A DNA stretch of 64,000 bases from positions 5,518,001 through 5,582,000 of the forward strand of contig CM071589.1 in the NCBI GenBank assembly GCA_036429605.1, read 5' to 3'. Made by a program: the position numbers and the translations under genes. Under the pieces are notes generated by a model. It did not search any database, was not told the origin of the DNA, and saw only the letters and a list, made by a program, of their open reading frames with translations. Below, in pieces: positions 1 to 11,019 of this stretch (position 1 is the stretch's first letter; every line of letters starts with the position of its first letter). The DNA is from Cladobotryum mycophilum (lineage: Eukaryota > Ascomycota > Sordariomycetes > Hypocreales > Hypocreaceae).

Positions 1-1055
1 TAGATCAACAGCGCTCATCGAGGTGATCGGTCGTGGTTTGGGCAGTGATGAGGCAAGCATTCGAACCATCCATGCGACCAATACATCTCCCTTGCTAATG
101 TGCGGCCTCATTCCTCCATCGCCGGCCTTGACTTCTAGAGTGCCCAAATCGTCTTTCACTCGCTGTTGTAGCCGATCAACGGTTTTCTTCGGGAGGAATA
201 TCACGCGTGGTTCCATCGGGGCGCCAAAGAAGACATCCCACAGTAGGTTGAACACAAACCCGAAAAATGCCAGGCCGCCGAGTCTCCTGCTCGTGAGGTT
301 GAATGCTTCGCCTCCCTTGCTAGGATCCGCAACTTTGTACGCAAGGTCATCTCTGACTCCCAATACCGGTGGTATTTCCGCTTCTCTGCCATTCAGTACG
401 AGACTCCAAGCTATCACAAGATCTCGTAGGCCCATGGCATCGAGAAGGATATGTGGCCACACGATTGAAACCAGTGTCGCATCGGTGAAGCTAACCACAT
501 GCAGGGATAGCTGTGGTAGGTCCTGCGTGAAATACTCTTCGACATTTACTGGTGAATCTGGCCGTGCTGAAAATGGTCGAAACAGCTCAACGTTGGGTTG
601 TAGGGATGGATTGGTCGTTGCCTTTGGCATTTGTTTCCCCAACGGATGTTCATCGATGTTTATGCCAAACGCCTCATGGGTATAAAATAACGCAGGCCGC
701 TCCTTGGTAAATGGATTAGGGACATGGAGCTGAAGCTTTCCATCCTAAAAATCATCAATAATGAACGTAATTCAACCTAGCGTAGTGTCTCGCGTACTTG
801 TCTTCTCAGCCTGCCTCCCAACTTTCTCCAATCGCCCACTTCAAGCAGTTTTGCCAATGACGTGTGAAGCATGTCTGGATCAAGCACATCATTGAATCTC
901 ATTGTCCATGTCATAATAAGATCTCGTGCACCTGGAAGATCATCCAGAAAGTGGGTAGGGTAAATAATGTCGCTCTCATGCAATGTCGGCGGCGCAGGCT
1001 GAGGCCACAGAAGCCTCTGTATCCACGCCATTGTGAATATTGTGCGTCGTTCCAC
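1..1055 (-). CDS. BAHD/trichothecene-acetyltransferase-like acyltransferase (3' end outside window)
   Basis: Two exons: 1055..798 and 744 down to the window edge, with a 53-nt intron (GTACGC...TTTTAG), giving 334 visible residues. Exon 1 carries the family's N-terminal pattern (a short start, then a DDLPGARDLIMTW-like stretch). Exon 2 carries the catalytic HxxxDxxG motif, seen as HILLDAMG, in which His is the general base of PF02458 acyltransferases that move an acyl group from acyl-CoA to a hydroxyl or amine. A hydrophobic stretch, AFFGFVFNLLWDVFFG, follows. The C-terminal DFGWG-type motif would lie beyond position 1. A TATA-like element sits about 60 nt upstream. The substrate cannot be told; fungal members modify secondary metabolites or detoxify them. 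The family call is firm, the product unknown. Confidence 0.85.
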
Positions 1056-1114
1056 GCGAGTGATGAGAAAGAGGAGCAGACGTTTATTTCTGGTAATTTA
1101 TGGGGTAACAACGC

Positions 1115-1122
1115 CTTTTATA
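1115..1122 (-). promoter_or_regulatory. TATA-like box of the acyltransferase gene
   Basis: The minus strand reads TATAAAAG about 60 nt before the ATG at 1055. The call rests on position and consensus only. Confidence 0.4.
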
Positions 1123-2069
1123 CCTGGCCATGTCGTATGGTCAGTGCGAGTCAGAGGAATGCCGCGTCAGGCCTTCAACCAACACTTATTGGAGCCTAAT
1201 GCGGTGAGATTATGGCGGAATGATTATAAGCGTTTAGAGTCGATATGATATTGCGCTGAATGGCAGAATCAAGCTTTGAATCAGCGATATCGGTGCACAG
1301 CGTAGATCTCTTCTAGAATCGCATGTGAATCACGCCTCACCCCTACGGCGACGATAAGTTGAGGGGGAAGCAATTTTTGCACCGGACATGATACCTTCAA
1401 ATGGAAACAAAGAGCCAAGAAGAAGGAAAATGTAAAGCTTGTATCTTGTATGAAAGCACAACGAGACTTTAGATTGCTACATTGGGTTAATTTAATGAAG
1501 ATATTTGGCAGCCACCCTCACCGATTCTCCTACACCCCTATCACCAAACGTTCCAAATTTGGCAAGAAGGCGGTTTATCTGTGCAGCGATTCAGTATCAG
1601 GTACTGCTTTATGAAAACAAAGAAGTAAAGTGTAATATGTGAGCTAGAAAGCAATAGTGAAGCTTTCACAAGTTGCTTTTTTCTGGATGTTGGCGAGGAA
1701 TCTTCTCTATTTTGGGATTTGTAAATAATATAGATGGCCAAAGTGTGTATTGCACATGTTGATATGACTGTTTCTTGACCCAGTAATTCTAGAAGAATTG
1801 AATGCTTCTAATTGTTAGCTCGATCAACCCGTCCGGACAGATTAGTGATCATAAACTTATTAATTCCGTCATAACACCACGATGCTCTGTGATTCCACAT
1901 CAATGCTCCATAGCGTCTGCAGTAGTGGCTAGGCTCCGCGGAGAAGCTGAAGACATTGCAGAGAAAGGACATAATGTGTGGTAATCAACGCATCAAGAGT
2001 ATGATCTAATAAGCAGGATTAACTCAGCATAGATATGCTCTTGTGTAGACATGTACGAGGCCTTTTCCC

Positions 2070-2076
2070 TATAAAA
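2070..2076 (+). promoter_or_regulatory. TATA-like box of the catalase-like gene
   Basis: TATAAAA lies about 93 nt upstream of the ATG at 2169, and a pyrimidine-rich stretch follows. Confidence 0.4.
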
Positions 2077-2168
2077 CTCGTGATTGCTACTCTCTTGTTG
2101 ACCAAGTCTACACATCATCACCCCTTTCGCAACTGTAGTATACCGATAGTAAAGAACAACTCATCACG

Positions 2169-3133
2169 ATGCTTCATCAGGACTTGATTAAGACTCTCCA
2201 GGACGTATTTGGTCAGTTTGCTAGAGTGCGGCCATGTATGTATCTTTCTTTTCCGCCCTCGGATCGAACATCTCGATAACATATTCTATTGCAGCCCATG
2301 CGAAAGGAATCTTTCTCAGAGGTGTATTCATCCCAAATGATGATGCCAAACGGATATCCATTGCATCTCATTTCAGCAATCCTTCTACCGCGGTCATAGC
2401 CAGATTCTCTCTGTTTATCGGCATCCCCGACTTGGCCAGTACGGATCCGAGAGCGAACCCCCATGGACTTGCAGTACGGTTCTTGATCGATGAGTCTCAC
2501 GATATCAAGACTGATATCGTCTGTCATGCGTCAACGCTTTTTCCTGGATCTAATGGCGAAGAGGTGCTCTCTTTCTTCCAAAGTCTTCGAGACAACAGCA
2601 TCGATGAGTACATAAAGCACCATCCAGCCGCCGCAGCGTTTGTTCAAGAAGACCGACCAACCCCAAAGAGTTTCGCTCATGAATCATTTTACTCCATCAA
2701 CGCATTCAAATTTATAGATGCGGATGGCGAGAGCGTCCTTGTTAGATATCGTTGGATCCCCTTGGCAGGTTCACAATATTTAACACAAGGCGAACTCGAC
2801 GACAAACACGCCGATTTTCTCTTTGACGAGCTGCCAGATCTTTTAGCCAAGGAGCCTATACGCTTCAAATTGGTGGTACAGATTGCAGAAGATGGCGATG
2901 TCACAGACGATTGTACCAAAATCTGGCCGGAAGACAGGAAGACGGTGGAGTTGGGTGTACTGAAGTTGGAAAGCGTCATACCGAAGGAGGAGCTGTCTCT
3001 GCAGAAGAGCACACCTGTCTTCAGTCCCATCCCAGGGGTCGAGGGTATTGAACCATCAGCGGATCCAATACTTGCGACTCGCGCAGCAGTCTATTCGCAA
3101 AGTGGCCAAACGCGACGGACCGCAGATATATAA
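2169..3133 (+). CDS. SrpA-like small heme catalase / catalase-related peroxidase
   Basis: Two exons, 2169..2235 and 2295..3133 (59-nt intron GTATGT...TTGCAG), give a 301-residue protein. The ATG at 2169 is preferred because it supplies the N-terminal helix and completes RPSHAKG across the splice. That is the distal heme-pocket motif of catalase-like proteins, with the catalytic His. Further on come the catalase-fold pieces GIFLRGVF, FSLFIGIPDL and DPRANPHGLAVRF. Near the C-terminus, GIEPSADP and RAAVYSQSGQTRR place the usual proximal heme Tyr. Members are about 300 aa instead of 500 or more, and act as organic-peroxide or hydrogen-peroxide peroxidases. No clear signal peptide is seen. The family call is strong; the electron donor is unknown. 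Confidence 0.88.
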
Positions 3134-3953
3134 TCGCTCGATACAAGCGATAGTAAATTAACGATGCTGTATCAAGCATTTTTAGCGAGTCTGCTACATT
3201 CCCTAATTTTGCAGTGCTCTTAATGGAGATCTAGTTGTGCCAGACAATAAGGAAGCGTTAGTGATGTAACCGAAGAGTAAGGGATGCATGGGCTATTTAG
3301 GAAGCTTAAATGGGAGCGCAATGTAGTAGTGTCTTGAAATTCTCCCTTAAGTCTTTCAGGAGTACGAAGAAGGGAATCCTAGAGTCCCTACGATTAGAAA
3401 AAGCATCCTGAGCTGTCGCCTCTCCAAAGTTCTATCGTGTGCATCGCGTGCTAGATGGCGAGGACCTCACATAACAACCGGAGGAAGGCTCTCCCACTGG
3501 AACCACCATCACCCAACTGCCGAGCCGTATCATCACTTGAGTTGACTACTGAAACGTGACAATAGCTTATCACTATGAAGATTCGAGACGCACAGGCAGT
3601 TTCCGTTGCCCTATCATGGATTGCCTCCTACTCATCCTAGTTGTATTGCAAGTCTTGTCACAGCATAGCACGAGTGGTCCAACACTTATCAACATCTCGA
3701 TTGTGTTAATTTTCTTTTTCGTTAACCTGCTAACCACCAACATCTTCGTACTAACGCATGTATCCGACAAGATCCTCTATCCATCCATCCGAATATTCAT
3801 TCGGGAACACGCAATGAAATCCCCCGCCGACCTATAGATATATCTCCCAACCTGATTTATTAGACAGTACGTTGATACTGGCGCAGTCGAAGCACTGCCA
3901 ACCTGAGGGTCCTGCCACCAAGTGAGCGTCCATGCGCATGTACAAAGAAGAAG
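3134..3953. other. intergenic, no supported gene
   Basis: This is the convergent space between the catalase-like gene and the small minus-strand gene at 3954-4802. A 93-codon open frame around 3556 is hydrophobic, but it has no family pattern and no good start context. Confidence 0.45.
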
Positions 3954-4802
3954 TTAGCTATTGTAATTTGAGCGGGTGGGAGAATTGGCGGCGCAAATAA
4001 TCGACTTTTGGAACCGGCCCTTGATGGTATTGAGCGCATGGGAGAGTTCTGTGTCGGAAAGCATGAGCTGCATCTCGACGCCAAATTCGTATAGCTTCGA
4101 CATCTCTTCAGACATGCGAGATACCTTGTTGTAAAACTGGTTGTGGGTATTTGGCAGCGTATCTGCCGTGTGCTGGCTCCTGAGCGGCGGGAGGCAGAGA
4201 TAGTTTAGGCCACTGTTGTTGAAAGCCATGGTAGTCTACGGCAAGATTGCGCACCGTCGTCAGTAAAGGACAATCAGGGGCGGGAAGTGATAGGATCTGC
4301 CTTTCTGGCTTACCATGGAGGGCTCAGCAGCAGGTAGCTGGTTGAGAAAGATGTCCAAGGCCGATGTATCCGGAATCGAATTGGCGTTTTGGTTGGAAGG
4401 CATGTCCATCGAACGATTTAGCAGCATGTCTGTGAACCCAAAAGGCGCAGTATTTGAAGGGCCATTTAGGAGCTCATCAAAACTGTCAAAGCCGTCAAGA
4501 TTATTCGAGTCGTCGTCGGGCATGGGCTCGCTCTTGATCGGTGGGTAGGCAGACTTGCTCGACGAGGGGCCAACACCAGCATCAAACACAGCGTCAGACT
4601 GCGAGATGCGTCTCTTCTGTTTTCCTGTAGCAAAAAAGTCAGCAAAAGTTTGTTACACCATGGAGATGCCGCGCCGCAAGCGTCTGTAAGGGAAAAGAAA
4701 AAGAGGGGAGGGGGAACGTGGATGGAGGATTGCCTGGTGTAACTGACTGTATCTTCTCTGGGCCGAGGCCCTTCGTGAATCTGGATATTCGGAGAGATAC
4801 AT
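3954..4802 (-). CDS. putative nuclear protein with bZIP-like basic region
   Basis: Model of three exons: 4802..4748, 4624..4314 and 4235..3954, giving 215 aa. The introns are 123 and 78 nt, and frames stay open across both. Intron 2 (GTAAGC...GCCGTAG) is convincing; intron 1 uses a weaker GTCAGT donor. Joining exons 1 and 2 creates a dense basic stretch at about residues 10-26 (SRRASAQRRYRKQKRR), which resembles the basic region of fungal bZIP factors. No leucine-zipper heptads follow; an acidic, Ser/Asn-rich segment comes instead (SEPMPDDDSNNLDGFDSF). The C-terminal exon is predicted helical (MSEEMSKLYEFGVEMQLML). I do not recognise the family, and a transcriptional role is an inference from composition. 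Exon 1 is the least certain part. Confidence 0.45.
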
Positions 4803-7800
4803 TGTTTGCTTGTGGGGAAGATGGTGAAGGCAAAAGTAAAGTAAAGCAGTAATAAATTGAATAATTTGCAGCGCAGAGATTAACTGATACAAAGCACAAA
4901 ATATTTTGTCTGTCCTGCCCTGCTGGAGGCTTGCTTTAATACCCTCTCCAGACCACCCCCTCCCCTCGCCCCCTCGCCCCAGGAATCATCTCTGAACGGT
5001 CACATGCGCAGTGAGCTTTCCCAAAGTTATCGTCCCTGGCTCTGTGACGAGAGGGAAGTATTGCAGTGCCTGGAATCCAGGGAACTTATCCAATTTGCTG
5101 TCGCCATTGTTGTGTAACCAGTTGAAGTGACCAGGCCACCAATCCCAGCGAGCAGTGTAGGCGCGTCAGAGGGCTGGTCGGCACCCATCAGAAAGCCAAG
5201 AAGCAAACATATGCAGAAGCTCGTCAGGGAGGGAGGGAGGGACACGGCTTTTTTTGGGGAGGGAATCCGGGGGCTTTTGTGCAAAGACCATGACCACCAC
5301 CCATCATCCCACGATAGTCGCGCAAACCGTAAAGGGACGACGTTCGATACAGAGAATGACATCTACTACCTCCGAACTCCCATGAACTACTACACCGTTT
5401 TGCCCAGACCTTCAAATCTAGTCTCTATATCTATTAGCTCCCGCAATCTGGTCTCATCTACTAGTCTCAGACTTCGAACCTTTCCCCTCCGGCAGTCAGT
5501 TCAGGATGCTAAACCAGGGCAAAATGTGGATGATACAAGTAAGTGGCGTCTTCCCGCCGCTCGATGATCTGCATCCCGGGTTCTTTTTGTCTTGATGTAG
5601 CAAACATCTGAAATAATGATGCCTGCTCGAGGACCCATACAGCGGCACAACTCTGCAAATCTTACTGGTAGCCCTCTCATCTTAATACCAAGGCAGAGAA
5701 TGGGATACAGGGGACATGCACATCAGTGGATCCCCTTGCATGATGCATGAGGAGGAGGAGGGGCGGAGCCTGACAACTGTCGACACGCAATCAAAGTTCA
5801 GCGCTCCGAGATGGGTGTTTGCTTGTTTATGGGCCGCACCCCATAGGTCAGGTCGATAATGCGGTGTGAAAGGGCCAGCAACAGCTGCAGCGTGGCGTAC
5901 AGACTTCTCGTTTACATGCAAGCAATCAAAGAGCTCTTCACTGAGGAACGTGATGCGGCGTGAACTTACAGGCTGAAGCGAAGTTGGTGTTTACGAAAAA
6001 GACCAAAGCCCAGACTCCCGAGCATCCCTGGCTCCCCCTTTTGTCATAAATGATTATTCCCTATTCCGTAACCCCGCCAAATCTTCAGCAGATCTTGGCA
6101 CGCTAGAAATGGAATCTCCGTGCCTCTTGTCTCTTGTCTCGCCTCGTTTTGCTGACCATCATCTGCCACTTCAAGGCCTCCGTCCCACCACAACAGAACC
6201 GGCATCTGTCTGCTCCGTTCCGTAGTGCGGCTCTCATTTCGAATTCGACCAGTTGTGTGAAAGCAACGACCCTCCCAACTTACCTCTGTGCGCCCTCATC
6301 ACAGCCATGATATCAAGGGCTAATTAATTACACACCGTTGTGGTAGCATTCCTTCCACGTCTGCTGGCTACACCATACGGCCAACAAGGACTCTTTAATC
6401 AAGGAGTTGCTGCATGGCAATTTACTCCTCCCAATAGATAGGTCGTCCCGATACAAGAGCGCCTTTGTCATGTAATTGTAACTAATAGTTACTCCATCTC
6501 CCGCCACTTCCCATTGGATAGGTCGAGGGGGCCTGTCCTCAGAGCAAGCCCGTACCATATGATGCCAGAGCCAACAATCACAAGTCATCACACAGCGAGC
6601 CCTTGTCCCTTCGCTGAGACATCTGCACAAGTGTTGGCGCGACCCATTACATGCCAACCTGCATTTTTATGCGGCTCAATCCCATATTTACCCAACTTAG
6701 TAAAAGAAAAAAGCATTTTTGCCCTGCATACTGCTAATTCAGTGGGTCGATTGCTTAACTCAAGTCCATCACTAATCCCTATGTTCCAAGCCCCGTCAAT
6801 TGTTTGCGTGCATTCGCAGCTATCGTCGAGTACCAACGTTGAAGTTTGGGGATATTCGGAGCTCGTAATTATCATGGTCGGTGTACGGCCAGTCATCTAC
6901 AGTTCGTCTTACAAATTATGTCACAAAGGCCGTCAAACTGCTGTCCTAGCACCCCAGTATCTCCTCGACAGCGGCACTCGCGCCCATTAAGTGGGGGCAG
7001 CGACAGCATTTTGCTTCATGAATCTCCCTACCCATGTTCAAGCTACTGGCACGGGAAGGAATGATAATAGCCGCTTGCTCGCTCGTGGCAGACAGCGTGT
7101 AGACCCGGATGATGTCGGGTATTCATTACGCTGGATCCATTCTCTCTAAACTTCCGGGGTCCTGTGGACTGAACCACTGTGGGTAATCTTTCAGCTAATA
7201 TTGCCGTCATACATAAAGCATCCCATCAGCTATGCTGCCTATACATCGTCGTGCGGGTACATGATTCAACAGTTCTGCGCACATTGGACGAGGTCGGCCG
7301 CTTGGAACTAGGTGTTGGAGACAGACCCGAACATCCCGTCATACTCCATCACTGGCAGACATTTTTCACCTCAAAAAGCTCGACAGCCATGAAGCTCCTC
7401 TCTCGTCGTTGCATAGAACGCCACGCTAAGACTACGCCGGAATGGTGACAATGTGATACATGCCGCTCGATGGCTGCTCATGACTTCCACCCGAATCATG
7501 GGCAACGTCGGCATGACTCAAGCCACAGTTCTTGTCGTTCAACGCCGCCATTCGAGGAACATTGGATACCGCAAGCACCAGGCTTACTCTCAACCGATGA
7601 CAGGTCATAATCCCAACAACGGCCCGGTCCTTTGATAGCACACGCGCAACATGTCCAAAGAGCCAGACACTGTGGCCCAAAATAGGCACGCAAGTTTCTA
7701 TTATCCCGTCTCCCCTAGGTTTTGGCATTCTAGCCCATGGCCCCCCGTCTCTCATGTTTCTCGACTGACTAGAGCTCCCCCTCCTCCTTCCCCTCTCCCC

Positions 7801-7866
7801 CTTCAAACTAACCTGCCCATTGACTAGGGATGGTGTGCTGTACAAGTGCCGTCGCCGTGTTGATAG
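4803..7866. other. 3.1-kb region without supported genes
   Basis: Several ORFs of 100-158 codons occur on both strands, for example 6514-6990 plus and 7432-7845 minus. They overlap one another, show no domain pattern and have compositions typical of non-coding frames. A GGGA microsatellite lies near 5226 and C-rich tracts near 4960. The region right of 4802 is the promoter of the minus-strand gene. Confidence 0.45.
5226..5242. repeat. (GGGA)4 microsatellite
   Basis: Four tandem GGGA units in a purine-rich stretch; no function is evident. Confidence 0.7.
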
Positions 7867-9555
7867 CTACCGGATTGGCGCATAAAAGTTAAACCTTCCA
7901 TGCGGATCATATTTCCTTTTCAACGCCAGTAGCTTGTCCTGACGCCACTGTTCATAACCGTACCAGTTCCGTGTAGTCTCGTCTCCAAACGCATAATTAA
8001 CGTATGCGTGCAGCTCGCTGCGGCGGGAGGCCTTGTACAACTCCTGGCGAAGATCTTCTCCAAACTCGGCGGCCTTCTTGTCCAGCTTCGGTCCGTCTGG
8101 TTGGTACACAATCAGTGGAGAAATGAGGAGATTGTCTCCACGGAATGGGTACGCGGTGGATTCGCTGGCGACCGCCTGCACGCCCTGCAGTGAATAGCCT
8201 TCAAAGAGGAACATTGAGTTGTTGAGGGCCGGGGTCTCCTGCGTAACGGACATGAACAAGTCGTATACTTTCCGCTGGGCTTCCACATTGTAAGTGAGCA
8301 GGTCAATCGGGAAGCGAAGGTTTACGAGGCCCGCTTTTTGGCAAGCCGGGGATTCGCTGGCACTGCTAAGCCAACCTGGAAGGTCAATATAACGTCCTGC
8401 CGCCGAGTCTATAGCAATCGGTCCAAGCATGTGGAACGGTTCTGTGTAGGTCGAATCTACCGCTTTCACTCCCTCTTGGAGGATGGAGAGTATAACAAGG
8501 GGCTGCATCACATGTCAGAGATGAGGAGAGCTCTTTATCTCGGGATACAATGCACCACCTACTCTTTTTGGGTCAACCTCTGGGTTGTTGAGGTAAAACG
8601 AATGGTGCATTACATCGACAGGCTGGGTGCCATTCTTGAGGAGGTGTTCGTTGATTCGCCCATAGATGTCTTCCACATGGCCGCCTGTGAACACAAGGGT
8701 TTCATGCGCCCAGTCTGGGTGTTTTATGTCGTAAATTTTGGACGTAACCGACGTTACTATGCCAAAGTTGTGGCCAGCCCCTTTCATAGCCCACCAAAGG
8801 TCGCTTGTCTCATCAATTGTCTGCATGGTCCCATCCGCCAGCACCACGTTCATCGACACGAACTGGTCAGCCACGAGCCCATGACGGCCTTGGAGAGCTC
8901 CATGCCCACCTCCAAGTCCAGGTCCAAGTAGACTGGTGCACTCGCAGAATCCAGTCACTGTCTCGGCGATTAGTGCCTGGTAAAACAAACAGAGGATTGT
9001 CTGGGGGGCAGAACTTACTGGTCTGTTTTCCAGCGGCCCAGAGTGCATCTATGATACTTTTTGTCAAAGCTCCACCTCCAATCCTTGCAGTTGTTCCATC
9101 CTTGGATATTTCCACAGTGTTCAATTTATTCAGCCAAATCTCGACACCATTGCGAACTCTCCCCTGTGTAGTGATTGCGCCATGGCCAGCGTTGACAGCA
9201 AGGAACGGCACTTTTCTCGCATTTGCGAATTTGACCTAGATGATTCATGAGCGTTCCAATGTTATTGATACAGATGTCGAGGGTTTCTCACTGCTTCAGC
9301 GACATCGCTTTCAACGCTGGGGACAATGACAATAGTGATGTTCGGGACATCCAACACAGACCATCGCGTTGTCGCAGCATCGAATCCATCCGATCCTGGC
9401 AAGTAAATCTCTGCCGCAGAAGAAAGTCTTTCTTTGAGCTTCTTTAGATCATCATATTGTGGCGAGCAAAGACTTCCTAGCCAGCTCTGGGCTGCTGGGA
9501 CGTTTTGACACGCATACCCTAGAGCTGAAGCCGCGACGGCCGCGACGATCTCCAT
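7867..9555 (-). CDS. secreted FAD-linked oxidoreductase, berberine-bridge-enzyme (BBE) type
   Basis: Four exons: 9555..9292, 9235..9019, 8957..8563 and 8502..7867, with introns of 56, 61 and 60 nt, give 503 aa. An N-terminal hydrophobic stretch of about 20 residues looks like a signal peptide. The FAD_binding_4 domain shows VNAGHGAI, where His matches the 8-alpha-histidyl flavin site (usual form SGGH). It also shows GFCECTSLLGPGLGGGHG, where Cys matches the 6-S-cysteinyl site, so bicovalent FAD is likely. The C-terminal BBE module ends in NWYGYEQW and DPHGRFNFYAPIR, with the Asn typical of this family. Such enzymes oxidise alcohols, sugars or alkaloid-like metabolites with oxygen. With the neighbouring acyltransferase and reductases it looks accessory. 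Substrate unknown. Confidence 0.92.
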
Positions 9556-10565
9556 TCGAAGATGCTTCTATAATGATAGGGAAACGAAAGATGATATTAT
9601 CCAATTCAATTAAAAGTAGTAGATATTAATGATTAATGTGAGACATCCGTTATTGATGTTTAGCATTGCGGAGAAGCTCCTCATATACCCATCTACAGTC
9701 ACTGGATCCTTTGCCGCCAAGTTCTCACATCAGATCACTGTGATCCTTCGCGCATCTGCGATTCAACATTTAACCAATACAATTCTGTTGGATCTTGGGA
9801 CTACACGCAAATAACAGGCGACTGAACTTAAATATTGCGGCGTTATCCAATCGCAGTCCAAGCCCAATCCTTGGCTTCGTGATCCTGAACTGAAAGCCAA
9901 GCAAAAGACCGGTTGTTATGACGAAGCACTAATATGAGAACCGGCATATTCTATATGAAGCCTAGCCTGCTATAAGTGGCTCAACACTACTGAGTCGACT
10001 AAGTGGTAAGTATTGGATGGCTAGATCTGTCGATGAGCCCCAGATCTCTACATGTCGGATCCATCGTCGTCCTGACTGCAGGCCATGGATTTTGAGCAGG
10101 TACCCTTTCCAAGGATTCTCTGTCGTGTTACGTATGGGACTGCTTTGGCAGGTCTGGGCGTCTTGGTCAGAGCTTGGCTGGTGATCGACCGAAACCCTAA
10201 CCCGTCTCCAACATACTATTTGGATGCTTGGCAGAGAAACCCATCCCATTGAGCATTGCATTTGAGGATTCCATCTATGTTCCTCTTGCTTCCACCATGG
10301 CTCGTGATAATTTGTCACAGAGTCGCCTTTTTAGCAGGCATGGACAAACATAATCTCCATGGACAAGGACCGGTCGCTTACACTGAGCTGTTTGTTGGCC
10401 GCATTTGACGCCATGGCCTCGAACCTCGGCATCTCCAAAAGACACCAGACCAGGGGACGTTATCATAATCTCTGCTTGTTCATTAATCGCCCAAAAGCTG
10501 ACCTTTGCCATTTCGCTACTGGCTGATGCAAAGCAGAAATGAAGCACGGACTTTGGACACACTCT

Positions 10566-10592
10566 CGGACTTCGTTTCCGGAGCGAAGTCCG
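10566..10592. repeat. 9-bp perfect inverted repeat with CGG/CCG ends
   Basis: CGGACTTCG and its exact reverse complement CGAAGTCCG flank a 9-nt spacer. The arms begin with CGG and end with CCG, so the element could be a hairpin or an operator-like site. It lies 428 nt before the MDR reductase start. Confidence 0.6.
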
Positions 10593-10891
10593 TACTGGTA
10601 AGAATAACACGACCGAGATGCAATGCAACGACAAGTTGATGGGGCAAGGGGGAGTCTGCAAGAAGCCTAAACCATTAGCTGGGCTGCACAGACGTTTGCG
10701 ACTGGGGAATACTTTGGAGCGAATTTTGACGCCACTGTTTTTTACAAAACCGGCATATTGTTGCACCGCATTGTGTAATCGTGCCCTGGAATGGGTCTGA
10801 AGAAATCTCCGCACAGCTTCGTCTTAGTCCTAGAGACGCTAGCGGTATATCTTGCATCTTGAATAGCTAGTGTGGATATGTGATATCATCA

Positions 10892-10899
10892 TATATAAG
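10892..10899 (+). promoter_or_regulatory. TATA-like box of the MDR reductase gene
   Basis: TATATAAG lies about 120 nt before the ATG at 11020; a CT- and CA-rich leader follows. Confidence 0.5.
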
Positions 10900-10969
10900 A
10901 GCTGCCTCTGCCAACCGGTATCATACATCCAAGCATCATTCTTCACAGTATCAATTCAACTCCAATCAA

Positions 10970-10991
10970 CTACTACTACTACCACTACTAC
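10970..10991 (+). repeat. (CTA)n microsatellite in the 5' leader
   Basis: About seven CTA/CCA triplets lie 29 nt before the ATG of the MDR gene, probably inside its 5' UTR. Confidence 0.7.
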
Positions 10992-11019
10992 ATTCACGCA
11001 CGCAACACACGCAATCAAC

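Larger units (their letters stand above)
1056..2168. other. intergenic, divergent promoter region
   Basis: This stretch separates the minus-strand acyltransferase from the plus-strand catalase-like gene. The short ORFs here have no family pattern or supporting splice sites. Only TATA-like boxes near each gene were recognised. Confidence 0.5.
9556..11019. other. intergenic, divergent promoter region
   Basis: This lies between the minus-strand flavin oxidase and the plus-strand MDR reductase. It contains a perfect 9-bp inverted repeat (10566-10592), a TATA-like box and a CTA microsatellite in the 5' leader. The 179-codon minus ORF at 10275-10814 has no family pattern. Confidence 0.5.

Noticed and set aside
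5127..5567. Plus-strand ORF of 146 codons
   Set aside because: Low-complexity sequence, poor start context and no homologous pattern.
6514..6990. Plus-strand ORF of 158 codons in the 3-kb gap
   Set aside because: No domain pattern, overlapped by an equally open minus frame, no splice partners.
10275..10814. Minus-strand ORF of 179 codons
   Set aside because: No family pattern; it covers the promoter of the MDR gene, including the inverted repeat.
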